The position numbers were made by a program, and so were the translations under genes. Below are positions 1 through 8,943 of a stretch of DNA of 64,000 bases, piece after piece (position 1 is the stretch's first letter; every line of letters begins with the position of its first letter). This DNA is from Pseudomonas sp. PD9R. Its GTDB lineage: Bacteria; Pseudomonadota; Gammaproteobacteria; Pseudomonadales; Pseudomonadaceae. The stretch spans positions 293,679-357,678 of the forward strand of contig NZ_JAHTMR010000002.1 in assembly GCF_019200975.1 (NCBI RefSeq), in the 5' to 3' direction. The notes under the pieces were generated by a model. It did not search any database and was not told the origin of the DNA. It saw only the letters and a list, made by a program, of their open reading frames with translations.

Positions 1-1281
1 GACAACTACGTGGCCTACATCGGCACCGGCTCGCCGCGATTCTACCTACCGCTGGACCAGCAACTTCCCGCAGCAAGCTTCGCCCAGTTCGTCGTATTGG
101 CTAAAACCATCGAGGAGCGTGAAACCCTGCGCACGTGGCTGATCGAAACCCTCAACGAACAATTCCCGGCCCTGCGTTCGCGGGTGACGCGTCTGGAAAA
201 CGGTCCGCCCGTTGGTTATCCGGTGCAGTTCCGGGTGACCGGTGAGCACATCGAGGAAGTTCGCGCACTGGCACGTAAAGTCGCAGCCAAGGTTCGGGAA
301 AACCCGCATGTGGTCAACGTCCACCTGGACTGGGAAGAACCGAGCAAAGTCGTGTACCTGAACGTTGATCAAGACCGTGCGCGGGCTCTGGGTGTCACCA
401 CGGCGAATCTGTCGAAGTTTTTGCAGAGTTCACTGACCGGTTCCAGCGTCAGCCAGTACCGCGAAGACAACGAGTTGATCGAGATCCTGTTGCGCGGCAC
501 GTTGCATGAGCGCACCGAATTGTCGTTGCTGCCAAGCCTCGCGGTGCCGACTGATAACGGTCGCAGCGTGGCGCTGTCGCAGATCGCGACGCTGGAGTAC
601 GGCTTCGAAGAAGGCGTCATCTGGCACCGAAACCGTCTGCCCAACGTGACTGTCCGCGCCGACATCTATGGCAAGGAACAACCGGCGACGCTGGTGCAGC
701 AGATCATGCCGACGCTCGATCCGATTCGTGCCGAACTGCCCGATGGATACTTGCTGGATGTCGGCGGCACCGTAGAAGATTCGGCGCGGGGGCAGAACTC
801 GGTGAAGGCCGGCGTACCGCTATTCATCGTGGTGGTGCTGACGTTGCTGATGCTGCAACTGCGCAGTTTCTCACGCACGGCGATGGTGTTTCTGACAGCG
901 CCGTTAGGGCTGATCGGCGTAACGCTGTTTCTGCTGGTGTTCCGTCAGCCGTTTGGGTTTGTGGCCATGCTTGGGACCATCGCCTTGTCGGGAATGATCA
1001 TGCGTAACTCGGTGATTCTGGTGGACCAGATCGAGCAGGACATCGCTGCCGGGTTGAAGCCTTGGCAGGCGATTATCGAAGCGACGGTGCGACGGTTCCG
1101 GCCGATTGTGCTGACGGCGCTGGCGGCGGTGCTGGCGATGATCCCGCTGTCGCGCAGTGTGTTCTTCGGGCCGATGGCCGTCGCGATCATGGGCGGGTTG
1201 ATTGTGGCAACGGCGCTGACGTTGCTGTTTTTGCCAGCGCTGTATGCGGCGTGGTTCAGAGTCAAAAAAGAACCGGCGTAA
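1..1281 (+). CDS. RND efflux pump inner-membrane subunit, C-terminal part (5' end outside window)
   Basis: The reading frame is open from base 1, so only the last 426 residues of a protein normally about 1,000 residues long are seen. The visible part holds periplasmic porter-domain sequence followed, from about residue 270, by a run of hydrophobic helices typical of the second membrane half of AcrB/MexB-type proton-driven exporters. It ends in LLFLPALYAAWF, the usual last helix. Known members export drugs or other small molecules across both membranes with a periplasmic adaptor and an outer-membrane channel. The adaptor would lie upstream, outside this window. The substrate cannot be told from the sequence. 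A palindromic repeat follows 13 bases after the stop. Confidence 0.9.
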   Translation, partial: DNYVAYIGTGSPRFYLPLDQQLPAASFAQFVVLAKTIEERETLRTWLIETLNEQFPALRSRVTRLENGPPVGYPVQFRVTGEHIEEVRALARKVAAKVRENPHVVNVHLDWEEPSKVVYLNVDQDRARALGVTTANLSKFLQSSLTGSSVSQYREDNELIEILLRGTLHERTELSLLPSLAVPTDNGRSVALSQIATLEYGFEEGVIWHRNRLPNVTVRADIYGKEQPATLVQQIMPTLDPIRAELPDGYLLDVGGTVEDSARGQNSVKAGVPLFIVVVLTLLMLQLRSFSRTAMVFLTAPLGLIGVTLFLLVFRQPFGFVAMLGTIALSGMIMRNSVILVDQIEQDIAAGLKPWQAIIEATVRRFRPIVLTALAAVLAMIPLSRSVFFGPMAVAIMGGLIVATALTLLFLPALYAAWFRVKKEPA

Positions 1282-1294
1282 TCCAACACGCCAC

Positions 1295-1378
1295 TGTAGG
1301 AGTTGCCGCAGGCCGCGATCTTTTGATCTTGCTCTTAAGAACAAGATCAAAAGATCGCAGCCTGCGGCAGCTCCTACA
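1295..1378. repeat. Palindromic intergenic repeat, copy 1 (CCGCAGG type)
   Basis: Two inverted arms of about 37 bases run from TGTAGGAG to CTCCTACA. The core reads GATCTTTTGATCTT and its complement around a short loop. The left arm differs from the right at two or three positions (AGTTGCC and GGCCGCG against AGCTGCC and GGCTGCG), so this copy has decayed slightly. It lies between the efflux gene and the Fic gene, both on the plus strand, and could act as a transcript-end hairpin. Confidence 0.9.
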
Positions 1379-1424
1379 TTTATTTCGGAACGGTCTGATA
1401 TTGAGAGGCTAGGGGCTAAATGGT

Positions 1425-1459
1425 GTACTCAAAACTCAGTCATATGAGTGTTTGAGTAC
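1425..1459. promoter_or_regulatory. Operator-like palindrome over the fic start
   Basis: A 35-base near-perfect inverted repeat: GTACTCAAAACTCA on the left and TGAGTGTTTGAGTAC on the right around a 6-base centre. Each arm holds two tandem copies of the pentamer ACTCA (or TGAGT) about 7-8 bases apart, so four half-sites lie symmetrically. The TTG start candidate of the Fic gene lies inside the right arm, so a protein bound here would block initiation. The Fic protein carries its own C-terminal winged helix, which makes self-regulation plausible. That last point is inference. Confidence 0.6.
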
Positions 1460-2807
1460 CGTGCCAACGAAAAAACCACCCTTGTTGAAGGGCCGGTCCG
1501 ACCCGGTATTCGATCGGCTGGGGCAATCTCCGCACAAGGAACGCCTCGCGGACTATCTCGCTCTGCTAAAGCCTTTGGACGATCAGGGACGTTACCTGCC
1601 GTTCGATGAGTTGCGCTATCGCTGGGCGCCGGGGCTGGATTCGAACCTGTGCTGGGCCTTGGTCAAAAAGGCCCGAGCCGCGCAGTACGCCAGCCTTCTG
1701 CCGCTGGGTGAGCCCACTGCGTGGGGCCAATTCCTGCTTACACCGGTCGCACAGAAAGCTATTTCAGCGGTCGACCGCCAAGCCACCACTGCTGCGCTGG
1801 AGTACATGACCAGCCAGATTGGTGAGCGTGCGCATTTCAGCTATTTACTCAATGACCTGATCGAAGACGAAGCTATCAGCAGCAGCCAACTCGAAGGCGC
1901 GGCGACCACGACCCGTGTGGCCAAGGAAATGCTCAAGCGCCATCGACTGCCGCGTACACCGGACGAGCGAATGGTGATCGGCAATTACAAGATGATGAAT
2001 TTCGCCTGGGAAAAACGTTACGAACCCTTGAGTATCGAGTTGATCGTGGCACTGCATAGCGTTGGCGTTGCAGGCATCGACGATGCGCAGTATTCGCCAG
2101 GTGAGTTGCGGGTCAATGACGACGTGGTGGTGCAGGATGGCGAGGGCAACACGGTTCATGTACCGCCGCCCGCAGCACGCCTCGCGCAACGGTTGCAGAG
2201 TTTGTCGACGTGGATCAATCAGTCCCACAACGATCCCGATCAAGTGGATTACCTGCATCCATTAATCAAGGGCATCGCGCTGCATTTTGCTCTGGGTTAT
2301 GAGCATCCTTTTCGCGATGGCAATGGGCGCGTCGCGCGGGCGTTGTTTTACTGGTTCATGTTCAAGAATGACTTCTCGGCGTTTCGCTATATCGCGATCA
2401 GCATCCTGCTGCGCAATGCGCCGGTGAAATATGGGCGTTCGTATCTCAATACCGAAGCGGATGATCTCGACTTGACGTACTTCATCGATTTCCAGTGCTC
2501 GGTGATTTTGCGTGCTGTCGGGGGCTTTACCGAGGCATACCGGAAAAGTTTGATCAATGCAGAGCGCTTTGATCGATGGTTGTCAGCGTCAGGTTTTTTT
2601 GACCGGCTGACAGAGAAGCAGCGCACGGTCTATCAAGTTGCCAAGAGTGGGATGGCCAAGGAGTTTACGGCAGACAACGTGAAGGAACATTTGGGGTGTT
2701 CCTACAAGACAGCGACGTCGATGTTGAACGGATTAGTTGAGCTGAACCTGTTCGAGAAACGGAAGATGGGCAGGGAGTGGGTGTTCTTTTTACGCGGAAC
2801 CCCGTAG
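1452..2807 (+). CDS. Fic family protein (class II AMPylase-type) with C-terminal winged helix
   Basis: Fic-domain protein of 451 residues. The catalytic loop HPFRDGNGRVAR begins at His285 and matches the active consensus HxFx(D/E)GNGRxxR, so all catalytic residues are present. Such enzymes usually transfer AMP from ATP to a hydroxyl side chain of a target protein. An inhibitory-helix motif SSSQLEG with Glu148 lies before the Fic core and fits (S/T)xxxE(G/N), which puts it in the N-terminally self-inhibited class II. The last 70 or so residues look like a winged helix-turn-helix, as in SoFic-like proteins. The start is uncertain: TTG at 1452 or GTG at 1461; no good ribosome site precedes either. 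The stop codon TAG (2805-2807) lies within the following repeat. No antitoxin gene adjoins it. The target is unknown. Confidence 0.85.
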   Translation: MSTVPTKKPPLLKGRSDPVFDRLGQSPHKERLADYLALLKPLDDQGRYLPFDELRYRWAPGLDSNLCWALVKKARAAQYASLLPLGEPTAWGQFLLTPVAQKAISAVDRQATTAALEYMTSQIGERAHFSYLLNDLIEDEAISSSQLEGAATTTRVAKEMLKRHRLPRTPDERMVIGNYKMMNFAWEKRYEPLSIELIVALHSVGVAGIDDAQYSPGELRVNDDVVVQDGEGNTVHVPPPAARLAQRLQSLSTWINQSHNDPDQVDYLHPLIKGIALHFALGYEHPFRDGNGRVARALFYWFMFKNDFSAFRYIAISILLRNAPVKYGRSYLNTEADDLDLTYFIDFQCSVILRAVGGFTEAYRKSLINAERFDRWLSASGFFDRLTEKQRTVYQVAKSGMAKEFTADNVKEHLGCSYKTATSMLNGLVELNLFEKRKMGREWVFFLRGTP

Positions 2808-2871
2808 GAGCTGCCGCAGGCTGCGATCTTAAGAGCAAGATCAAAAGATCGCAGCCTGCGGCAGCTCCTAC
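2804..2871. repeat. Palindromic intergenic repeat, copy 2 (short loop)
   Basis: Inverted arms GTAGGAGCTGCCGCAGG... and its complement, with one arm cut short at the centre so the total is only 68 bases. The first bases of the left arm supply the TAG stop codon of the Fic gene. It sits between convergent genes (fic and the DUF4197 gene) and would form a strong hairpin for transcripts from either side. Confidence 0.9.
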
Positions 2872-2880
2872 AGATGATAT

Positions 2881-3570
2881 TTACAGAGTGCCGAACACTT
2901 TTTTCGCCAAACTGGTCGCTGCAGCCGCTGGGTTCTTGCGGATGGTTTCTTCCTGTTTGCCGATCATTTCGAACAGGCCATTCAGCGCCTGCTCGGTCAC
3001 GTAATTTTCGACGTTGGCATTCTTCGCATCCACTACACCCATTGTTGCGGCTTGTCCGGCGAACGAGTTGTACTGTTGGGCCAAGCCAACCTTGTCGGTA
3101 GCCTGCTTGACGATGGGCAGGAACTTGGCGCGGATCTGTTCGCGACTGGTCTTGTTCAGGTATTGGGTGGCTGAGTCGTTACCGCCGCTGAGGATGCCCT
3201 TGGCATCTTCCACGGTCATTTTCTTCACGGCATCGACGAGGATTGGCTGGGCCTGGACCACAGCGGTTTCCGCCGCTTTGTTCATGCTGGCTTCCAGTTC
3301 ATCGACCTGATCACCCATGCCGAACTGTTTCATTTTGCTGGCGACCTTGCCCAGTTTGCCCGGCAGTTCGATTTTTACGTCCGGGTTGTTGCTGAAGCCA
3401 CCCGGTGTGCCGAGTTGTTTCACCGCCAGTTGTGCGCCTTGGGTCAGCGCATCCTTAAGGCCACCGGTCGCGTCTTTTTGCGAGAGGTCACTAAGGGACA
3501 ATGCCATGGCGTTGGCGCAAATCATCAAACCTGCACACAGGCCGGCGAAGCGAAGGGTAGGGCGGAGCAT
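2881..3570 (-). CDS. DUF4197 domain-containing periplasmic protein
   Basis: A protein of 229 residues with an N-terminal signal peptide (hydrophobic run up to ANAMALS) followed by a mainly helical domain matching the DUF4197 family, whose function is not known. The start at 3570 is chosen because AAGGAAG lies six bases upstream; an in-frame ATG six codons earlier lacks such a site. It ends GTL. It is followed upstream, on the same strand, by a lipoprotein gene 27 bases away, so the two probably share a transcript. Family assignment is from recall of the sequence pattern. Confidence 0.8.
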   Translation of the reverse strand: MLRPTLRFAGLCAGLMICANAMALSLSDLSQKDATGGLKDALTQGAQLAVKQLGTPGGFSNNPDVKIELPGKLGKVASKMKQFGMGDQVDELEASMNKAAETAVVQAQPILVDAVKKMTVEDAKGILSGGNDSATQYLNKTSREQIRAKFLPIVKQATDKVGLAQQYNSFAGQAATMGVVDAKNANVENYVTEQALNGLFEMIGKQEETIRKNPAAAATSLAKKVFGTL

Positions 3571-3597
3571 GGCAGCTTCCTTGTTCAAAATAGTGGA

Positions 3598-3996
3598 TTA
3601 GCGAACAGCGTCGACGCGGATTTTCAGTGGCTGCTGATCGTTGCCGTCGAGTTTTACGGCGTGTTGTTCAGTGGTGATAAACAACAACTTGCCATCGTTC
3701 TCGATGCGCGCACTGACCGAATAGCGATGGCCCGGTTTGACCTGGGCCGGATCGTAACTCAGATGAAACGGCAGCGGCACCTGGCCTTTGACCTGGCCTT
3801 GCTGTTCGTCGAGAACCACGGCCGGCGCGTCAGCCAGGGACACGTCCTGCAGGCTGACGCTCAGGGTCGCGGTCGGTGGCAGGGCGATGCGCTGCAGGTA
3901 GAAGACTTCGCCGTCGAGGCTGGCCTTGGGCGCGGGTTGCATGGAATGGCAGGCACCCAATAATGCGGTGAGCCCAAGGAGAGTGATTTTTTTCAT
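3598..3996 (-). CDS. YbaY-family lipoprotein
   Basis: A protein of 132 residues that begins MKKITLLGLTALLGAC. Cys16 after LLGA forms a lipobox, so the mature protein should be lipid-anchored in the envelope. The rest is a single YbaY/YscW-like beta domain (TLSVSLQDVSLADAP). The family is named after a type III secretion lipoprotein chaperone, but most members are of unknown role, and no secretion genes are nearby. AAGGA lies about eight bases before the ATG at 3996, which supports this start over the one six codons upstream. It shares its core motif with the next gene upstream, which is a paralogue. Confidence 0.82.
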   Translation of the reverse strand: MKKITLLGLTALLGACHSMQPAPKASLDGEVFYLQRIALPPTATLSVSLQDVSLADAPAVVLDEQQGQVKGQVPLPFHLSYDPAQVKPGHRYSVSARIENDGKLLFITTEQHAVKLDGNDQQPLKIRVDAVR

Positions 3997-4148
3997 GAGG
4001 CATATCCTTGTCATTGGCGCCTGAAGAAGACTGACGCCAACGACAATTTAGCGGATTACGCCGGTAAATTCGCCGAACAACATGTTTCAAACGTCTGGCG
4101 TATTGTCAGGCGCTGAAGCTCAATCGTAACGATTTCGGTGGCTGATCT

Positions 4149-4490
4149 TTAAGCGAGGTCGACCAGAACTTCCAATGGCTGAAGGTAGCTGACACCCAAT
4201 TCGATCGGGGGATGTTCAGTGCTGGTAAAGACCAGTCGGTCGCAGACTTTGATTTGCGCTTTGATTGCATAGGTGTGGCCGGGCAGGACGTCAGCAATGC
4301 AGTACACGAGGTTAAAGCCCAAACCAGCGGTCTCTGCATTCGATGTGATCTGAGCGGCAAGCTGTTTGGCAGGCACGTCGGCCAAAGATACGTCTTCCAG
4401 GCTGACGTAAAGCGTCGAGTTCGGTTCAAGCCCGATTCGTGGAAGGTAATGCACTTTGCCGCTGATGCTCATGACGGGTTCATTGCTCAT
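4149..4490 (-). CDS. YbaY-family protein without signal peptide
   Basis: A protein of 113 residues, clearly a paralogue of the neighbouring lipoprotein: it has VSLEDVSLADVPA where that one has VSLQDVSLADAPA, and both end in a QPL(K/E) strand. The start is fixed by AAGGAAAT just upstream of the ATG. It reads MSNEPVMSISG with no hydrophobic leader and no lipobox cysteine, so this copy should stay in the cytoplasm unless exported in an unusual way. Its gene is 152 bases upstream of the lipoprotein gene, on the same strand. Function unknown. Confidence 0.78.
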   Translation of the reverse strand: MSNEPVMSISGKVHYLPRIGLEPNSTLYVSLEDVSLADVPAKQLAAQITSNAETAGLGFNLVYCIADVLPGHTYAIKAQIKVCDRLVFTSTEHPPIELGVSYLQPLEVLVDLA

Positions 4491-4650
4491 TTGGATTTCC
4501 TTATCTAATGAATCGTCGGAGATGACGAGCGTTCAGCATACCGCCAAGGCGAGCGAATCCCGTGTAGGCGAGTTCCTGTGTTCAGCGGTGAATTTGCATC
4601 GGGACAGGCCAGAAGCATCCTTGCTTCTGTCATCTAAATGCCGGCTGGGG

Positions 4651-7143
4651 CTAGTGGCTCTGTGCCTGATCGGCCGCATCTTCACTGCGATGCAACGCTA
4701 CCTGACGGATCGACAAGCGAATCTCCGCTGGCAACACCCGTTTGGCCGCGCCTTCGGCGAGCTCGCCTAGCAGCTCGTGATAACTCAGCTTGCCCGCTTC
4801 ATCGCGCTTGAGCACGTCGAGGTCGAGCAAGGTCTGGATGAAGTGGCGGAACAGGCTCTTGTCGAAGAATTCCGGAGCGTTCAGGCCGTGAAGGATCGAC
4901 AGGCGCTGGGCCATGACCGTGCACAGGTCTTCCAGTTCTTCGGCACTGATGCTGTTCTGGCCGCTATTGAGCAGCAGGGACACAGTCATGTAGAAGCGTT
5001 GCAGGGTCTGGGCGATGCTTTTCGACAGCAGCGTCAGCAGCACAAAATGTCGCGAGCTCGGTGCCGGGCGCAGGTAAACGTCGTTCTCGAAGCGCAGCAA
5101 GCCTTGCTCGACGAACGCCTCCAGCCATTGATCGATTACCGCATCGAGCTCGTCCAGCGACCAGCGAATGAACAGCTCTGCTTGCAGGTACGGATACAGC
5201 GCGCGGGTGTAGCGCAGGATCTGTTCGCGATTCATGCGTGATGCGCTCTGGAAGAAACTCGCCAGCAGCGCCGGCAGCGCGAAGATGTGCAGCACATTGT
5301 TGCGGTAATAGGTCATCAGGACGGCGTTTTGCTCGTCCAGGTACAGGATTTTTCCCAGGGCATCGCTCTGCTCGGACAACAGGTCCATGTCCTTCACATG
5401 CTCGATCAGCGCGCGACCGTCACCGTCCGGCAGCGTGGTGTGCGGCGAGTACGGCACCTTGCGCAGCAACGCCAGATACAGGTCGAGTACCCGCGCCATG
5501 GCGCGATCATCCAGCGCAAGTCGGCTGGTGGACAGTAGCGCCAGCGCCACCAGATTCACCGGGTTGATCGCCGCCGCTTCGTTCAGATGCTGCGCGACTT
5601 TTTCGCCCAGACGGTTGGTGGTTTCGTTGAGCCAGGCCGGTTTGAACTGCGGGCCGAGTTCCTGCTTGCGCCAGTCCGGCTGTTCGCTGTCGAGGAATTC
5701 CGCCAGTTTGATCGGCTCGCCGAAGTTCACCGCCACTTGGCCGAAGCGCTGCTTGAGTGCGCCGATGACTTTGAAAATGTCGAAGATCGATTCTTTCTTC
5801 TTGCTCGCGCCGCGCAGTTCGCCGAGATAAGTGCGGCCTTCAAGCACACGCTCGTAACCGATGTACACCGGCACGAATACGATGGGCATACGCGAGGAGC
5901 GCAGGAAGCTGCGCAGGGTAATCGCCAGCATCCCGGTCTTCGGTTGCAGCATGCGCCCGGTGCGCGAACGGCCGCCCTCGACGAAGTACTCCACCGGGAA
6001 GCCTTTGGTGAACAACGTGTGCAGGTATTCATTGAACACCGAGGTGTAAAGCGGATTGCCCTTGAACGTGCGGCGCATGAAAAACGCGCCACCACGTCGC
6101 AGCAGGCCGCCGATCAACGGCATGTTCAGGTTGATGCCGGCAGCGATGTGCGGTGGGGTCAGGCCATTGCGGAACAACAGGTAGGAAAGCAGCAAATAAT
6201 CGATGTGGCTGCGGTGGCATGGCACGTAAATGACTTCGTGACCCTGGGCGACCTTCTGCACGCCTTCGATGTGGTTGACCTTGATGCCGTCGTAGATCTT
6301 GTTCCAGAACCAGCTCAGCACCACTTCCATAAAACGGATCGCAGTGTAGGTGTAGTCCGAGGCGATTTCGTTGCCATAGCGCAGCGCTTGAGCTTTGGCC
6401 TTCTCGGGTGAAATGTTCTCGCGCTCGGCTTCGTCGAGGATTGCTTGTTTGACTTGTGGCTGGTTGAGCAGGCCCTTGACCAGGTTGCGACGGTGGGAAA
6501 TGTCCGGGCCGATGACGGCGGCTTTGAGGTTGCGGAAATGCACCCGCAGGATGCGCTGGGCCATGCGCACAGTGCGTTCGTGGCCCTTGTTGTGTTCGAT
6601 CAGCTCGCGCAGATGGATCGGCGCGGAGAACTGCACGCGGGTCTTGCGCCCCAGCACGATGATGCTCAGCAGACGGCGCAGACGCCCGGTCACCGCCCAA
6701 CTGTCGGCGAACAGCAGCTTCCATGGGCTGTTTTCGCTGTCCGGCGACTGGCCCCAGAACACGCTGACCGGAATGATCTGCGCGTCTTCGGCGGCGTTCT
6801 GGCTCAGGGCGCTGACCAGACGGGTTAACGTCGGCGGTGCACCGCGCTTGTCCTGGCGGCCGAGCCAGTCAGGTTCAGGCGTCAGATAAAAGAACGCGGC
6901 AGGTTCCAGCAGATTTCCCACGGCGACAGACAGCACCGGGCGCGGCAGGCCGGCCTTGCTGCATTCGGTGTCGAGCACCGCGAGGTCGGTCAGCGAAGGG
7001 TTTTGCAGGACGTAGAACACCGGACGACTGCGGTCGAGGTTAAGGGTAAACGACGACTGGTTGATCGTCTCCGAGCGGACCCAGAGGTACAACAGTCGGC
7101 GCAGGGTGCCAAACACAAGACGGCGGAACGGGGAACGGGTCAT
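4651..7143 (-). CDS. plsB: Glycerol-3-phosphate acyltransferase
   Basis: PlsB of 830 residues, the usual length. It transfers an acyl chain to the sn-1 position of glycerol-3-phosphate, the first step of phospholipid synthesis, at the inner membrane. The acyltransferase motif HRSHID (HX4D) has His310 and Asp315, the expected places. Further family blocks follow, including [11 protein letters not shown] and the [12 protein letters not shown] strand. It is divergent from the cold-shock gene capB. On its own strand a hairpin with a run of seven T lies only about 16-30 bases before the start codon (see separate entry), which suggests premature termination or insulation in its leader. Confidence 0.97.
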   Translation of the reverse strand: MTRSPFRRLVFGTLRRLLYLWVRSETINQSSFTLNLDRSRPVFYVLQNPSLTDLAVLDTECSKAGLPRPVLSVAVGNLLEPAAFFYLTPEPDWLGRQDKRGAPPTLTRLVSALSQNAAEDAQIIPVSVFWGQSPDSENSPWKLLFADSWAVTGRLRRLLSIIVLGRKTRVQFSAPIHLRELIEHNKGHERTVRMAQRILRVHFRNLKAAVIGPDISHRRNLVKGLLNQPQVKQAILDEAERENISPEKAKAQALRYGNEIASDYTYTAIRFMEVVLSWFWNKIYDGIKVNHIEGVQKVAQGHEVIYVPCHRSHIDYLLLSYLLFRNGLTPPHIAAGINLNMPLIGGLLRRGGAFFMRRTFKGNPLYTSVFNEYLHTLFTKGFPVEYFVEGGRSRTGRMLQPKTGMLAITLRSFLRSSRMPIVFVPVYIGYERVLEGRTYLGELRGASKKKESIFDIFKVIGALKQRFGQVAVNFGEPIKLAEFLDSEQPDWRKQELGPQFKPAWLNETTNRLGEKVAQHLNEAAAINPVNLVALALLSTSRLALDDRAMARVLDLYLALLRKVPYSPHTTLPDGDGRALIEHVKDMDLLSEQSDALGKILYLDEQNAVLMTYYRNNVLHIFALPALLASFFQSASRMNREQILRYTRALYPYLQAELFIRWSLDELDAVIDQWLEAFVEQGLLRFENDVYLRPAPSSRHFVLLTLLSKSIAQTLQRFYMTVSLLLNSGQNSISAEELEDLCTVMAQRLSILHGLNAPEFFDKSLFRHFIQTLLDLDVLKRDEAGKLSYHELLGELAEGAAKRVLPAEIRLSIRQVALHRSEDAADQAQSH

Positions 7144-7162
7144 ACGGCATCTGCTTTAGTTG

Positions 7163-7185
7163 AAAAAAACCGAGCAACTGCTCGG
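7163..7185 (-). terminator. Intrinsic-terminator-like hairpin in the plsB leader
   Basis: Read on the minus strand, the stem CCGAGC / GCTCGG with loop AGTT is followed at once by seven T and then, 16 bases after the T run, by the plsB ATG. The stem is six G/C-rich pairs. No gene on the minus strand lies between capB (plus strand) and plsB, so this would end either the plsB leader transcript or antisense read-through from the capB side. Confidence 0.6.
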
Positions 7186-7377
7186 GTCCGGTAGTGTGCC
7201 GGATTCGTCGAAAATCGGCAAAAAAGCAGGCAAGTAAACTCCTGTTGAGAGTTTTAGTGCCTGGCATATACTCGGCGAGCCCGCACTGGCCACATAGTGG
7301 CACCCATCAGTGCAAGCAATGTTCCCGAGGCTTCCCTGCGAAAAGCCCGATCAATAATAAAAAAGGAGTATGAACAG

Positions 7378-7587
7378 ATGGCAACACGTGAAACCGGCAA
7401 CGTGAAGTGGTTCAACGACGCCAAGGGCTACGGTTTTATTCAGCGTCAGGACGGAGTGGACGTGTTCGTACACTACCGCGCGATTCGTGGTGAGGGGCAC
7501 CGTTCGCTGGCTGAAGGTCAGCAGGTTGAGTATGCGGTGGTGACGGGGGAGAAGGGTTTGCAGGCTGAGGATGTGGTGGGGCTGTAA
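7378..7587 (+). CDS. capB: Cold-shock domain protein, CapB type
   Basis: A protein of 69 residues beginning [14 protein letters not shown]. It is a single cold-shock domain with the RNA-binding motifs KGYGFIQ (RNP1) and VFVHY (RNP2). Such proteins bind single-stranded RNA and melt hairpins in mRNA during cold or growth change. The ATG at 7378 has AAAAGGAG ten bases upstream; an in-frame ATG 27 codons earlier has no site. A leader of about 100-200 bases is likely between the plsB divide and the start, as is common for cold-shock mRNAs. A palindromic repeat three bases after the stop probably ends the transcript. Confidence 0.95.
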   Translation: MATRETGNVKWFNDAKGYGFIQRQDGVDVFVHYRAIRGEGHRSLAEGQQVEYAVVTGEKGLQAEDVVGL

Positions 7588-7590
7588 CCT

Positions 7591-7667
7591 TCAAGATCAA
7601 AAGATCGCAGCCTGCGGCAGCTCCTACAGCTGTGCCGTGCAGGAGCTGCCGCAGGCTGCGATCTTTT
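7591..7667. repeat. Palindromic intergenic repeat, copy 3 (inside-out arrangement)
   Basis: The same two arms as the other copies, but in reverse order: the AAGATCAAAAGATCGCAGCC end is outermost and the CTCCTACAG ends face each other across a short spacer (CTGTGCCGTG). It lies between convergent genes capB and the small gene at 7673-8050, and the outer T run (CTTTTTGCTTTT) could terminate capB transcription. Confidence 0.88.
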
Positions 7668-7672
7668 TGCTT

Positions 7673-8050
7673 TTAAACAGTTTTCCAGGTGATCTCTTCT
7701 TCACCATCGGCGCTGATGCGCATCCAGCGATCCGCCGTTTCTTCGCCTTCTTCTTCGACCCAGCTACCCGGTGCGCAACGCACTTCGACGTTCAGCGCGG
7801 CAAACGCGGCGCGGGCGCAGGCGATGTCGTCTTCCCACGGCGTCTGGTCACTTTCCAGGTACAGGCTGTTCCATTTTCCTACGGCTTTCGGCAACCAGGT
7901 CACCGGAACATTGCCGGCCTTGCACTTGTAGGTCTGGCCCTTCTGGACCCAGTCCGTGCACGGGCCCAAAGCAGCGCCGAGCCAAGCCGCGACGGCTTTA
8001 TGGTCGACGTCGGCGTCTTTCAGGTAAATCTCGATATCGGGTTGGCGCAT
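7673..8050 (-). CDS. Conserved hypothetical protein
   Basis: A protein of 125 residues starting MRQPDIEIYL, with AGGA about six bases before the ATG at 8050. It is acidic near the C-terminus (WVEEEGEETADRW) and has three cysteines (one near residue 31, one in KCKAG, one in VRCAPGSW). There is no signal peptide or membrane segment, so it should be cytoplasmic. I do not recognise a family. It lies downstream of rlmA on the same strand, with an 83-base gap, and may be the last gene of that transcript. Confidence 0.7.
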   Translation of the reverse strand: MRQPDIEIYLKDADVDHKAVAAWLGAALGPCTDWVQKGQTYKCKAGNVPVTWLPKAVGKWNSLYLESDQTPWEDDIACARAAFAALNVEVRCAPGSWVEEEGEETADRWMRISADGEEEITWKTV

Positions 8051-8133
8051 GGATGTCCTCACTGCGTGTCTGAAAAATCCATTCGCGGATTTAGCCGGCC
8101 TCAAGCTGTTGCTCAAGGCCAAAATTTTAGAAT

Positions 8134-8943
8134 TTATTGAAGAACGAAATAATCGTAGCGCATCGAAACGGTGACCTCGAACGGCTCGGGCTGCTCGATG
8201 ACTGCCGCCCGACGTTCAGCACTGGCGCGCCAGCCATGGGGCGTCATGGCCAACAGGTTCGCACGGTCCTGACCGCTGACGAGCGTCAACTTGAATTCCA
8301 GGGTTTCGCTGTGCGCAAGCGCCATGCCTTCCGGCACCAGGGCCAGATGCTTGTCGTCAGTGTATTCGCGGACTTCGTCGTACAGCCGCTCGCGCAATTC
8401 CATCAGATGGCCGCTGGTCGGACCGACCTTCATCAGGCCGCCGCCGGGGCTGAGCAGGCGTTTGGCTTCTTCCCAGTCCAACGGGCTGAACACGCTTGCC
8501 AGGAACTGGCAACTGCCCGAAGCCAACGGCACGCGAGCCATGCTGGCGATCAACCAGGTGAGCTGCGGGTTGCGTTTGCAGGCGCGCTTGACCGCTTCCC
8601 GGGAAATGTCGAGGGCGTAGCCGTCGGCGTCCGGCAAGGCATCGGCGATTTGCGCGGTGTAGTAACCCTCGCCACAACCGATGTCGACCCAGCGCCCCGG
8701 TGCATAACTCGCTGCCAGCTCCGCCAGGCGTTTGGCCACTGGCGCGTAATGGCCAGCGTTCAGAAAGTCGCGACGGGCTTCGACCATCGCCTGGTTATCC
8801 CCAGGATCACGGCTGTTCTTGTGCTGCACCGGCAACAGGTTCAGGTAACCCTGGCGCGCGCGGTCGAAACGATGCCCGGCGGGACAGACCACGCCGTTGT
8901 CCACCGCGTTCAGCGGTTCACTGCAGATCGGGCAAGCAAGCAT
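8134..8943 (-). CDS. rlmA: 23S rRNA (guanine-N1)-methyltransferase, RlmA family
   Basis: A protein of 269 residues. It opens with a zinc-ribbon CPIC...CPAGH, the N-terminal metal site of RlmA, then the family block RQGYLNLLPVQ, then a Rossmann methyltransferase core with VDIGCGEGYY as the S-adenosylmethionine site. Known members methylate N1 of G745 (or G748) in helix 35 of 23S rRNA. Its start codon overlaps the stop codon of dapE by one base (TGATG), so the two genes are translationally coupled. Confidence 0.9.
   Translation of the reverse strand: MLACPICSEPLNAVDNGVVCPAGHRFDRARQGYLNLLPVQHKNSRDPGDNQAMVEARRDFLNAGHYAPVAKRLAELAASYAPGRWVDIGCGEGYYTAQIADALPDADGYALDISREAVKRACKRNPQLTWLIASMARVPLASGSCQFLASVFSPLDWEEAKRLLSPGGGLMKVGPTSGHLMELRERLYDEVREYTDDKHLALVPEGMALAHSETLEFKLTLVSGQDRANLLAMTPHGWRASAERRAAVIEQPEPFEVTVSMRYDYFVLQ

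Noticed and set aside
1295..1378. Palindromic repeats as CRISPR units
   Set aside because: They are single scattered palindromes at gene ends, not regularly spaced direct repeats with spacers, and no cas gene is present.
1452..2807. Fic gene as part of a toxin-antitoxin pair
   Set aside because: No small antitoxin-like gene lies on either side, and the inhibitory motif is already within the protein.
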